Assembly: GCA_039707655.1 (NCBI GenBank)
Contig: CM077675.1
Location: forward strand, 415,771,162 to 415,835,161
Origin: Elymus sibiricus
Taxonomy: Eukaryota; Streptophyta; Magnoliopsida; Poales; Poaceae
Reading direction: 5' to 3'
Length of the DNA: 64,000 nt
The notes beneath the pieces are model-generated. The model worked only from the letters and a program-made list of their open reading frames with translations, made no database searches and was not told the DNA's origin. The translations under genes were made by a program, and so were the position numbers. Shown here piece after piece: positions 22,561-33,900 of this stretch; position 1 is the stretch's first letter; each line of letters begins with the position of its first letter.

Positions 22561-24470
22561 CCTTTTCTTTCCCTTTCCCTTCTTGAAACTAGTGGTCTTA
22601 TTAACCATCAACACTTGATGCTCCCTTTTTTTTTATTTCTACATCCGCAGATTGTAGCATCGCGAATAGCTTAAGGATCTTCTATCCCTTGCATGTTTAT
22701 AGTTCATCATGAATATCCAGTAGCTTAGTGATAGTGACAAGAGAACTCTATCAATCACCACTTTATTCGGAAGTATAACTCCCACTTGATTCAAGTGTTT
22801 GAAGTACTCAGACATTGTAAGTACATGCTCACTAATGGAGTTGTTCTCCTCCATCTTGTAGCTATAGAACTTGTCGAAGGTGTCATACCTCTCGACCCGG
22901 GTGTGAGCTTGAAAAACAAATTGTCAGCTCTTGGAACATCTCATATGCTCCGTGTTGCTCAAAACATATTTGGAGCTCCGGTTCTAAGCCGTAAAGTATG
23001 GCGCACTGAACTATCGAGTAGTCATCTTTTCTTGTCTGCCAGACGTTCATAACGTCCTCAGACGAAGCCGTAGGGGTATTTCACTGAGCGGTGCATTAAG
23101 GACATAAGCCTTCTGTGCAGCAGTGAGGACAATCCTCAGATCACGGACCTAGTCCGCATAGTTGCTTTCATCAACTTTCAACTTCGTTTTCTCTAGGAAC
23201 ATAATAAAAACAGGGGAACTACAGCGCGGTCTATGGATCTACAACATAAATTTGCTAAGTCAAGTAAGACTATGTTCATGACAATTGAAGTTCAATTAAT
23301 CAAATTACTTAAGAACTCCCACTTAGATTAACATCCCTCAAGTTGTCTAAGTGTAACATGATCCACATCAACTAAACCACGTCCGATCATCACGTGAGGT
23401 GGATTAGTTATCAATGGTGAACATCTTTCATGTTGATCATATCTACTATATGACTCATGTTCGACCTTTCGGTCTCTTGTGTTCCGAGCCCATGTCTGTA
23501 CATGCTAGGCTCGTCAAGTTTAACCCAAGTATTCTGCGTGTGTAAAACTGGCTTACACCCGTTGTATGCGAACGAAAGAATCCATCACACCCGATCTTCA
23601 CGTGGTGCTTAGAAGCGTCGAACCTTCGCAACGGTGCATACTAGGGGAGAACACTTATCTTGAAATTTAGTGAAGGGATCATCTTATAATGGTACCGTCG
23701 TCCTAAGCAAAATAAGATGCATAAAAGGATTAACATCACATGCAATTCAATATATGTGACATGATATGGCCATCATCGTCTTGTGCTTTTGATCTCCATC
23801 AGCAAAGCACCGTCATGATCTCCATCATCACCGGGTTGACACCTTGATCTCCATCGTAGCGTCGTGACACCTTGATCTCCATCGTAGCGTCGTGGTCGTC
23901 TCGCCGGCTATTGCTACTACTACTACTGCTAACTTATAGCGGTAAAGTAAAGCAATTACATAGCGTTGGCATTGCATACAATAAAGAGACAACCATAAGG
24001 CTCCTGCCGGTTGCCTGATAACTTACAAAACATGATCATCTCATACAACAACTTATATCACATCATGTCTTGGCCATATCACATCACCAGCATACCCTGC
24101 AAAAACAAGTTAGACGTCCTCTACTTTGTTGTTGCAAGTTTTACGTGGCTGCTACGGGTTTGCAAGAACCGTTCTTACCTACGCAAAACCACAACGTGGT
24201 GTAGTGATTGCTTTTTGATCTTCTAAAAGAACCCTCTTCATTGAAACCAATTCAACTAAAGTGAGAGAGACAGACACCCGCCAGTCACCTTTATGCAACG
24301 AGTGCACGTAGCGGTGAAACCTGTCTCGCGTAAGCGTACGCGTAATGTCGGTCCGGGCCGCTTCATCTCACAATACCGCCGAATCAAGTATCAACTAGTA
24401 ATGGCAAGCAATATGTATACACCCACGCCCACAACTCGTTTGTGTTCTACTCGTGCAAATCACATCTACG
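22560..24470 (-). pseudogene. copia gag region and leader, degenerate
   Basis: A readable piece at 22854-22639 (EENNSISEHVLTMSEYFKHL, LNQVGVILPNKVVIDRVLLS) is copia gag of the UBN2 type. A Lys-rich stretch before the protease (KKNGKTVAAHAKKP) sits where the zinc knuckle should be. From 22900 to 24470 I find no sustained frame. It includes the 5' leader with several copies of TTGATCTCCATC near 23790-23890. The region would encode the capsid protein in an intact copy. Confidence 0.7.
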
Positions 24471-24479
24471 CATAGACCT

Positions 24480-24493
24480 GGCTCTGATACCAC
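24480..24493 (-). other. primer binding site (tRNA initiator Met) of the copia element
   Basis: The minus strand reads TGGTATCAGAGCC directly after the 5' LTR end CCCCAACA, complementary to the 3' end of initiator tRNA-Met. Confidence 0.92.
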
Positions 24494-26217
24494 TGTTGGG
24501 GAACGGAGCATGAATTTCAAAAAATTCCTACGCTCACGCAAGATCTATCCATGGAGATGCATCGCTACGAGAGGGGAGAGTGTGTCTACGTACCCTCGTA
24601 GACCATTAGCGGAAGCGTCTCACAACGCGGTTGATGTAGTCGAACAATCCTTCGAGCTCCACCGATCGAGTACCAAACGTACGGCACCTCCGAGTTCTAC
24701 ACACGTGCAGCTCGGTGACGATCCTCGCCTTGTTGATCCAGCAAGACGTCGAGGAAGTAGATGAGTTCCGTCAGCACGACGGCGTGGCGACGGTGACGGT
24801 GAAGTGATTCCGGCAGGGCTTCGCCTAAGCTCTCCGAAAATATGACCGAGGTGGAAAACGGAGATCGGGGCACCGCACACGGCTATGGGACAATTGTGTG
24901 TCTCCAAGGGGTGCCCCTCCTCCGTATATAAAGGAGGGAGGGGGGAGGAGGCAGCCAAGTGTGGGGAGTCCTACTAGGACTCCTTAGTCCTAGTAGGATT
25001 CCACCTCCCATACGGAGTAGGAAAGGGGGAAGGGAGAGGGAAAGGAAAGAGGGGGCTGCGCCCCCTCCCCTAGTCCAATTCGGTTTGGGCAAGGGGGGGG
25101 GGGGGCGCGCCTCCTCACGTGGCCTGCCTCTCCTTTTCCCGTATGGCCCAATAAGGCCCATTACTTCTCCCGGTGAATTCCCGTAACTCCCCGGTACTCC
25201 GAAAAATACCCGAATCACTCGGAACCTTTCCGACGTCCGAATATAGCCTTCCAATATATGAATCTTTACCTCTCGACCATTTCGAGACTCCTCGTCATGT
25301 CCGTGATCTCATCCGGGACTCCGAACAAACTTCGGCCACCAATCACATAACTCATATAATACTAAATCGTCATCGAACCTTAAGTGTGCAGACCCTACGG
25401 GTTCGGGAATGATGTAGACATGACCGAGACGAATTTCCGGTCAATAACCAACAGCGGAACCTGGATGCTCATATTGGTTCCTACATATTCCACGAAGATC
25501 TTTATCGTTGAACCTCATATGTCAACATACGTTGTTCCCTTTGTTTGGCGGTATGTTACTTGCCCGAGATTCGATCGTCGGTATCCAATACCTAGTTCAA
25601 TCTCGTTACCGGCAAGTCTCTTTACTCGTTCCGTAATACATCATCTTGCAACTAACTCTTTAGTCACGGTGCTTGCAAGGCTTCTGTGATGCTGTATTAC
25701 CGAGAGGGCCCAGAGATACCTCTCCGATAGTCGGAGTGACAAATCCCAATCTCGATCCATGCCAACTCAACAAACACTTTCAGAGATACCTATAGTGCAC
25801 CTTTATAATCACCCAGTTACGTTGTGACGTTTGATACACCCAAAGTATTCCTACGGTATCCGGGAGTTGCATGATCTCATGGTCAGAGGAACGTGTATTT
25901 GTCATAGTGAAAGCAATAGCAATAAACTGAACGATCATATGCTAACGGTTGGGTCAAGTCCATCACATCATTCTCCTAATGATGTGATCCCATTATCAAA
26001 TGACAACTCATGTCCATGGTCAGGAAATCTTGACCATCTTTTGATCAACGAGCTAGTCTAGTAGAGGCTTACTAGGGACACAGTATTTGTTTATCTATTC
26101 ACACATGTATTTAGTTTCCGGTCAATACAATTCTAGCATGAATAATAAACTATTATCATGAACGGGGAAATATGATAATAACTAATTTATTATTGCCTCT
26201 AGGGCATATTTCCAACA
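24494..26217 (-). repeat. 5' LTR of the copia element
   Basis: 1724 bp, colinear with the LTR at 17802-19520. The most visible difference is the G run at about 25094-25105, longer here. It contains the CTCCGTATATAAAGGAGGG phrase at about 24920, which on the minus strand reads CCTCCTTTATATACGGAGG and is the likely promoter TATA region. Confidence 0.95.
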
Positions 26218-26222
26218 GTTGG

Positions 26223-26950
26223 ACGGGTCAATTTTTTGCCCGTTATCTCTCTCATCCTCCCCCTGCGCCGGTCCATCACCACCGTGTGACGACTCTGGAC
26301 GCCATCCGTGTGCACCTCCCCTCCTCCCCCAGCCAGCCGCACTCCTTCATACCCTCCCCACCAACGCCTACCTCCTACCCACTTAGCCGTCGACCGCTCC
26401 ACCTCCTTTCCCAGCCATTGGGGTGTCGGATTCCGGTGAGATTCACTGCGACGCACCACCCAGCCAGCCACACACCTGGATCTGACGAGCCCCGCCACGC
26501 CACGCCTAGTCCCGTTCCATAGTCATGGTGGTCGGGGGGGTCCTCGTCGCGCACGTCGTCGTCACGACAGGATTCGACGGAGGCGGAGATGGCGAGACCC
26601 ATTGCATCCTATTGGGATCCCCCGCTAAAGACCACATGCCACTCATTGCGGTTCGTTGTGACCACGCATCCATGACTTTGGTGATGGCGCAGCCAAGGAA
26701 CCATGTTGCATCCTCATCCTCTGGACGGCCTCACCCCCTCACACAACCACATCCTCGATGATGTCACGCATCTGGTCCACACGGTCAACGAAGGCCACTC
26801 CACTCTCGGGCTCGAGTGCAGCTGAGCGTGTCGAGCTTCTAGGCGAGTGTGAGGCATGCGTTATAGCCCGGGACGTCGGCGTTCACGACGTAGGAGCCGA
26901 GGCTGAGCAGGCCCAACGGGTCGTAGTCAACGACGCGGGACTTCCGAGTC
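26223..26950. other. GC-rich segment upstream of the HMA2-like gene, no recognised gene
   Basis: Interior of the candidate inverted-repeat element. Several overlapping open frames exist on both strands (for example 26525-26761 plus) but none resembles a family I know and their composition follows from GC content. It could be a captured host-gene fragment. No intron signals or domain motifs were seen. Confidence 0.4.
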
Positions 26951-27105
26951 AAAACTAGAGACACGCCCAAACACCGCTTCGTTTTCGGATTCGGACGAAT
27001 CGTGTCCGGTTTCGAGACACGAGGGGGCGAAATGTCGCCCGGAAAATGTCAAGGGACTGAGCGCCGACTTTCGGTGAATTTGAGGGACCGAAAACACACT
27101 CTCCT

Positions 27106-27975
27106 TTGTAAGTACCATTGCATACTAAACAGTACTTTTCTCTTAGATTAGAATCTTCTAGAAAATACTTGAAAGGGTCGTCTTTGGAGAGGAGAGGACA
27201 CTGCATCATCCATGGGATACGAAAAGGACGGGCCTAACCAGGCGTGGCCCAGACGGAAGCCAAACGAGGCAGTACGTTGATGTAACCACCACGCGGGTCG
27301 AGGGGAGGTTTGCGTTTCCATCGGGCGCGGGAGGCGGTTAATCAGTCCGGCCGCCGAACCACCTTCCCCTCCCCGTAAGCCCCTCTCGCTCTCGGCTTTT
27401 CCGGCCCCGTAACCGCAGTTCATCACGCCTCTCCCTCCCCAACGTCCCTCCGTCCAATCCGTCTTGGACTGGTGGGTGGAGCCGGCACTGCTCGCGCGCG
27501 CGCGCTCCCCCGGAATCCCAGTGCCCCCTCCGTCATCCTCCATCCAGCCGTCCGGATCGCCCCACGTCGCTCTCCCTCTCTGCCCCCGCGCTCCGCTCCG
27601 CTCCGCTCGGCTCGGCTCGGCGTTATATACCCGCCCCCCTTCTTCCCTGCCTCTCCATCGTCCTCCTCCTCCTCGTCGCCTCCTCCTCCTTCTCCTTCCT
27701 CTTCCGCTCCGCGCTTCCCGCCGCCGTACCGCGAGGTAGGTGGGCTGGCCGGTTAATGGCGGGCGGAAAAAACATTCGGTGCCTCTGAACCTACCACCGC
27801 TGGCCACCAACACCGCGGGCGGGTTTAGCCGGCACGCCAAGATTGCTCTGCTCCGCTCCGCTCCGCTAACTCTTCTTGCTGCCGTGTCCCGCGCAGGCAG
27901 AGGGAGGGAGGCAGGTGAGGCGCGCAAAGAGTCTGGCCACTGCTCCGCCGAACAAGTGCCGGTCGAGAGGGAGCG
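27106..27975 (+). promoter_or_regulatory. promoter and 5' leader of the HMA2-like gene
   Basis: A TATA box TTATATAC lies at 27623-27630, after a CTCCGCTCCGCTCCGCTCGG run, with pyrimidine-rich leader sequence (TCCTCCTCCTCCTCGTCGCC) downstream. The start codon is 346 bp further at 27976. A leader intron is plausible: GAG|GTAGGTGGGC at 27736 to CCCGCGCAG|GCAG at 27896. The base composition changes sharply from AT-rich to GC-rich at about 27200. Transposon sequence ends near 27105, roughly 0.5 kb upstream of the TATA box. The leader intron and start site are inference. Confidence 0.6.
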
Positions 27976-30900
27976 ATGGGGGACTCGACGGCGCCGCCGC
28001 CGGCGCCGGCCAAGCTGGAGAAGAGCTACTTCGACGTGCTGGGCATCTGCTGCCCGTCGGAGGTGCCGCTGGTGGAGAAGCTCCTGGAGCCGCTCGCCGG
28101 CGTGCACAAGGTCACCGTCGTGGTGCCCTCCCGGACCGTCATCGTCCTCCACGACGCCGCCGCCATCTCCACGGCACAGATCGGTAAGCACCAAGCGCAC
28201 GATCCGCGCATACTCCTCCTCATCCTCTCGCTTTCCCCGAGATCCCTCCCGCCATCGCGCTCGGCCCTCGTGACCGGACCGGGTCATCATATCAACTTGT
28301 CCTCTTCATCTGATCGCCCCGTCCGTATGTGGCGGTGAATCATTTCGTCCGTTACTCCTCCGTTGGTTCAGGTGAAAACCGCCAGCTTTCGCTGTTGATC
28401 CACTTTCACCCCGCAATTCGTGGTCGTGGTGACCGGATTTTCACTGGACTCGGACTACGAGCAGAACAGAACAGAACCGACCGAAGTCGCCGTTGCCACT
28501 AGATAAAACCAAAACCGATCCAGCCTTTCCGGTAGTAACGTGCCCCATCGCCCAGCCGTCCCCATAAATTCTGACGACGACGGCCGGCAGAGGCAGGCAG
28601 GCCGGCGTCAGCTGAGACAACTCCACCCTGCAGCTAGCTGCCCTGCATCGGTTTTGGCTCTTAAAAAACGGCCCGGCGTGCACCGACTTCTTCACCGTCG
28701 CCGGAGTTCCGGAGCATGGGTTTTGGGATCTTAAAATATGTCCAAACTTTGTTTACTTGCAGTTGCAGCGACGGAAGAATATGTTTTTTCTTTTTTGAAA
28801 GACGGAAGAATATGTCGAACCACGCGATGGATCACGCAAAGTCACTAGTTCTTTTCTCCCGGGCCTTCGTTCTCTCCGAATTTCCTACGCTCTTTCCCTT
28901 CTTGTCCTGTCCTTGATTTTTTTTAAAGATTTTTGGTATACTCCTCCGTTCACAAATACTATAAGATGTTTTGAATATTTCATATAGACTACGTATGGAC
29001 CGAAATGAGCGCACGGTAAGATGTGTCTATATACATCCGATTCAGAAAAAAAGTTACGGAGTAGAACATCTTTGTAGTATTTATGAATAGAGCGAGTAGT
29101 TTCTTTGCCAAATCTATTTGTTGGAGCACTATGTAACCATTATTTATTTATATATTATGTTTTGAAACTGTAAATTCTATATATCCGCAACTCCAGGCAT
29201 GGTCCCTCACAATTCCAGCGTGAACTGTATCCTTTTTTTTCTTCTTCTCTTCTGCAGTGAGGGAGCTGAACGGGGCGAGGCTGGAGGCGTCGGTGAGGGC
29301 GTACGGCGGCGCCGGGCAGAGCAAGGTGTCCAACAAATGGCCGAGCCCGTACGTGCTCGTCTGCGGGGTCCTGCTCGTCGTCTCGCTCTTCGAGCACTTC
29401 TGGCGGCCGCTCAAGTGGTTCGCCGTGGCGGGGGCGGCCGCCGGCCTGCCGCCGATCGTGCTCAGGAGCGTCGCCGCGCTCCGGCGCCGCACCATGGACG
29501 TCAACATACTCATGCTCATCGCAGGTACGCCCGGCACCCGCCACCTTCTGAGCTGTTCCCACGTTGATGTTCCATATGTGATCGGAAGCTTCCGCACGGA
29601 CACTGTATGCTTTTCATGTCTACATACATGCATGGTGTGCGATCAGTGTTCATGTCATGCAGCCATGGTGTATATTATCCTTAAGTTCATGAATTTTTTG
29701 GTCACCCGACTAGCCTGGCTGGCTACTTACAGAGGAAGGGAGCCAAGAGGAATAAAAAAAACTCATCCATTTTCTAAAAAAATATATTAAAAATTACCGT
29801 GCTGGGTGCAGAGGTGCCGTGCTTGACTCGTGCCGACTCTAGTTAGGCAGAGGAATCCTTTGCCAATTCTGGCAAGTTTTTTTTTTTTTTTTTTGCTTTT
29901 TTACATCTGAATTAAAAAAATGCTTTGAACTAGTTACTACTACATGAAAATTCAAAAGAGAGGAAGAAACAAGTAAACGTGGCCTTATTCGGAAAGAGAA
30001 TTTGTGTCGTTATCTTCGTATTATAAAAGAGGACCAAAGCAGGCTCTGGAAAGAAAGATACTCAATGTCTCGCTTGCTGAAACTTCCCCCAAACCCATCT
30101 CGACCCCCCCCCCCCCTCGGAGTTTTGGATTGGGTCTGTCTAGGACACATCTAGATTGGTGGTGGTGTTGTTGTGGCCAAAGCAATAGGTTGTTGTGATG
30201 CTAATGCTTATGCTAAATGGACAGAGATCCGCTTCCCTTCCTCCCCGTGTGGCGATGTCGCATCTCAGATAGGGGTATCGGGTTCCGCTTTGAACAAACA
30301 AGCAACGCGTTGCTCGAATCGAGTCGGTGTTTCTAGAGTTCTGGTTTTTGTGCTGCCAAGATACCTCGGTTTCATGAGAGGAACTTGAGCAGAGTTTTTC
30401 TTTTCCCCACTACTATGCTAGAAAACAAATTGCCTGTTCAGACCAGCAGATAAAAAATGTGTCAGCGTCTGGAATCATTTGATGGAGACTCAATTATGAG
30501 AGGAGGGGTCCAAGTTTCTGTTTGCAGTAGTAATATGGAAGGAAAGCTATATCTAGGAAATTTGCTGTTTGTGTGTATATAATCACCACTTTCTGTAAAC
30601 TCGGGATGCCGCTCCATGTGATCTGTAGCCTGCACACGCGCACAGCATATGTTTCATGTCACCGGGCTTGCCTTTTTCCTGTCTAGAAATCTAGATTCAT
30701 GCAGTTATGGTGTATCCTTAAGTTCATGAATCTTTGGGTCCCCACCACCACCACCACATAGCCTAGTTGCAGAAAAATAAAGCTCATCCATTTTCTAAAA
30801 AATTAATTTGCCTAGCTAGTTGCAGAGCAGAAGGTTTAAACTAGGTTGTGGTGGCCGAACACGGTGTATTTAACTCGTGCGGAATCTGCTAGTTTGGCAG

Positions 30901-33900
30901 AGGAATCCTTGCCAATTCTGGTAAGATTTTGTTTAAACATCTGAATAAAAAAATGCTTCGAACTAGTTACCACATCAATCAAAAATTCTAAAGAGAGGAA
31001 GACCTGAGTAGTTTTATAAGTCCACCTCCATGCCAATCAGGGCCTTGTTCTAAAACAAATCTTCTGTCGCTTCGTATACGCTCAACACCCGCTAGCACAC
31101 CGGGGAAACACTTTTTTAAGAAAAACGGAGGCAAATTTTTTGCCTCATCGATTAATTAAGCAAAAGAGAGTTGCCCAATTAATTAACAGAAAACCGGGCG
31201 AAAACCATGGACCGAATCATTGGAACTATTGATGATGTTGCTAGGTGTTAACATTGCTGGGAAAAAAAAAAGCCAAAAGAGACACCCAGGAAACTGGGGT
31301 CAAGGCAGGTTGCTTCCTTGCACACCAGTATGCATGGTGGGTGCTTAGCTAGTGGGAAAACAGGCCCTGGAAAGATACTACTAAAAGCTTATGTCTCACT
31401 TGCTGAAGCTTTCCCCTTGGTGCTGTTCCTGTAGGGACCCCCCACTTTGAACTGCACCAAAGCCATAGGTTGCTGTGATGCTAAGGTTTATGCTAAATGG
31501 ACAGAAATCTGCTCCCTTTCATCTCCATGTGGCGATGTCGCATCTCAGATAGGGTATCGGATTCCATTTAGAATAGAGCATCACTTTGCTCGAATCGGTC
31601 TTTCTTGAGTTCTGCTTTTTGTGCTGTCAAGAGGGCTCAGATTCATGAAAGCATCAGCCTAGGAACTTTGGACATATTATTTACTTATTTATTTATTTAT
31701 TCCAATGCTATCTAGAAATGTGTCAGCAAAATTACTATGCTAGAAAACAAAATTTCTGTGGACATCACTATGCTAGAAAACAAAATTTGTGTTCAGATCA
31801 GCAGATAAAAATGTGTCAGCATCTCGGATCTTTTGATGGAGACTCCATTATGAGAGTAGGTGTCAGAGTCTCTATTTGTAGTACAGTAGTAATATAAAAG
31901 GAAAGTTGCATCTAGGAAATTTGCTGTCTGTATATAATTACCACTTGTTGTAAAAAACTATATACCTGTTGGCACTGACTTGTTGGCGCAATCTACTCGT
32001 CTAGGAGGAACGCTATCTTGTTGTCATCACATAATTACAAACATTTCCTTTTAGATGCTCTGCTGTCCCATAAATTGTGGCAATTTTTGGCAGGAGATGG
32101 ATGGTGGCAATTGAATAGGCAATGGCTCACATGTTTTGCCTGCTCTCTTTGCAGTTGCTGGGGCCATAGCTCTGAAGGACTATTCTGAGGCTGGGTTCAT
32201 CGTCTTTCTCTTCACCATAGCCGAATGGCTCGAGACCAGGGCGTGCGGCAAGGTCTGTTGTCCACAAATTTCTTTCACCTAGGAGATCAGAGTTGTGAGG
32301 TCCTCTCATGATCGCACTTACCAGGGAAAGGAGCTAAATTTTTTTACGTGGCACGGTTAGGAGCACATATTCGTACTGATGCAGCATAACAGGGCATTCT
32401 GATATTGATGTGCACTAGCCCCACTGATGGACTTGTGAACATATTTTGGTCTGCCATACTACGCGGTTGGAGTAGGTTGGAGTAGAGCCAGGCCCGTTTC
32501 GCTGATTTATCGCCTTTTTAGCATACATCACCTGTCAATTCTCAGCCAAGGGACTAATGAACTTTACATCTAGTGGACTCAAACATGCATATACACTCGT
32601 ATCTAGGTGTAAAACATGATTAGGGAAAGCCACGCCAATAATTTGTGGAAAGAAGATGAGATGAAGGCAACTACTAAAAGTAACGTCTTCTAAAAAAGTA
32701 GCAGTATTCATTAAATATGTTTATGTGGGGAACAGTTTTTCTTTTTGTGCTACTTTGTCCCTGAAAAATCTGATTAAATACTCTTTTGACATGTAGGCCA
32801 CTGCTGGGATGTCATCACTAATGAGCATGGCACCACAAAATGCTGTTCTAGCAGAGACTGGAGAAGTGGTTGCTACCCAGGATGTGAAGATAAGTACAGT
32901 AATAGCTGTCAAGGCAGGGGAAGTCGTCCCGATCGACGGTGTTGTTGTCGACGGACGGAGTGAGGTCGACGAGAGCACCCTCACGGGGGAGTCCTTCCCA
33001 GTGTCCAAGCAGGCAGACTCCCAGGTCTGGGCCGGCACACTCAACATAGATGGTAATACATACTACATTGCCACTGGAATCGACATTTGCTGTGATGCCT
33101 AAAATGCACCTCTGATCGCTGATCCTGCACTGATTCTATATTGGTGATCTGTCAGGTTACATTGCTGTGAGGACAACTGCGATGGCCGATAACTCTGCCG
33201 TGGCCAAAATGGCAAGGCTGGTTGAAGAAGCCCAAAACAGCCGATCCAGTACGCAGAGGCTGATCGACACTTGCGCCAAGTACTACACACCCGGTAATCT
33301 AAATGGAAGAGAATAGGCCAGTAGCAAAAATTCAGTCATTGACTATTTTTGGATCGGATGGTTTTACTTACTGTGATCTTTGGTGGCACCTTGCAGCTGT
33401 TATTTTCATGTCTGCAGCAGTAGCAGTAATCCCTGTGTGTCTCAAAGAACGCAACCTGAAACACTGGTTTGAACTAGCCCTAGTTCTCCTGGTGAGTGCC
33501 TGTCCATGTGCCCTGGTGCTGTCGACACCCGTGGCAACCTTCTGCGCTCTACTAAGGGCCGCGAGGACGGGGCTCCTCATAAAAGGAGGGGATGTCCTTG
33601 AGTCCTTGGCCAGTATCAAAGTTGCTGCCTTTGACAAGACTGGTACAATCACTAGAGGCGAGTTCTCTGTCGAGGAGTTTCAGACAGTTGGTGAGCGTGT
33701 TTCGAAGCAACAACTAATTTACTGGTGAGTGCGGCTTTCATATCAGAATGGTCAAATTTCTTCAACGACATTATGTGCTTCGATCTTCTTGTACGTATTT
33801 TAATTTCATGACTGTTACAGGGTTTCAAGCATCGAGAGCAGGTCGAGCCACCCAATGGCATCTGCTCTTGTTGGTTATGCTCAATCAAAGTCTGTGGAGC

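Larger units (their letters stand above)
17802..26217 (-). mobile_element. complete Ty1/copia retrotransposon, Angela/BARE-like
   Basis: The two LTRs (17802-19520 and 24494-26217) flank a 4973-bp interior read on the minus strand. The flanking pentamer GTTGG (17797-17801 and 26218-26222) is a perfect target duplication. In element orientation the LTR starts TGTTGGAAATATGCCCTAGA, the Angela/BARE/WIS signature. Primer site, gag, protease, integrase and reverse transcriptase follow in copia order. By eye the LTRs differ at roughly twenty positions in 1.7 kb, a bit over 1%, plus a G-run length difference, so the insertion is fairly recent. The coding frames carry stops and shifts, so it is not autonomous. 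Confidence 0.95.
17631..27105. mobile_element. candidate inverted-repeat element interrupted by the copia element
   Basis: The left side (17631-17760: TGTGTTTGGTCCCTCAGG, TTCACCAAAAGAATGTGC, GATCCCTCGAGATTTTC) matches the reverse complement of the right side (26960-27105: GTGTTTTCGGTCCCTCAAAT, TCACCGAAAGTCGGCG, TCAGTCCCTTGACATTTTCC). About two thirds of positions agree over 130 bp. The copia insertion (17802-26217 with its GTTGG duplication) sits between the arms. Without it the element would be about 1.06 kb. Its interior (26223-26950) is GC-rich. No terminal target duplication was found. Superfamily unknown; Mutator-like or a foldback element are possible. Confidence 0.4.

Noticed and set aside
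27148..28290. 380-codon minus-strand frame over the HMA2 promoter and exon 1
   Set aside because: It is Arg/Gly/Ala low-complexity sequence caused by GC richness, lies antisense to a real exon and has no domain.
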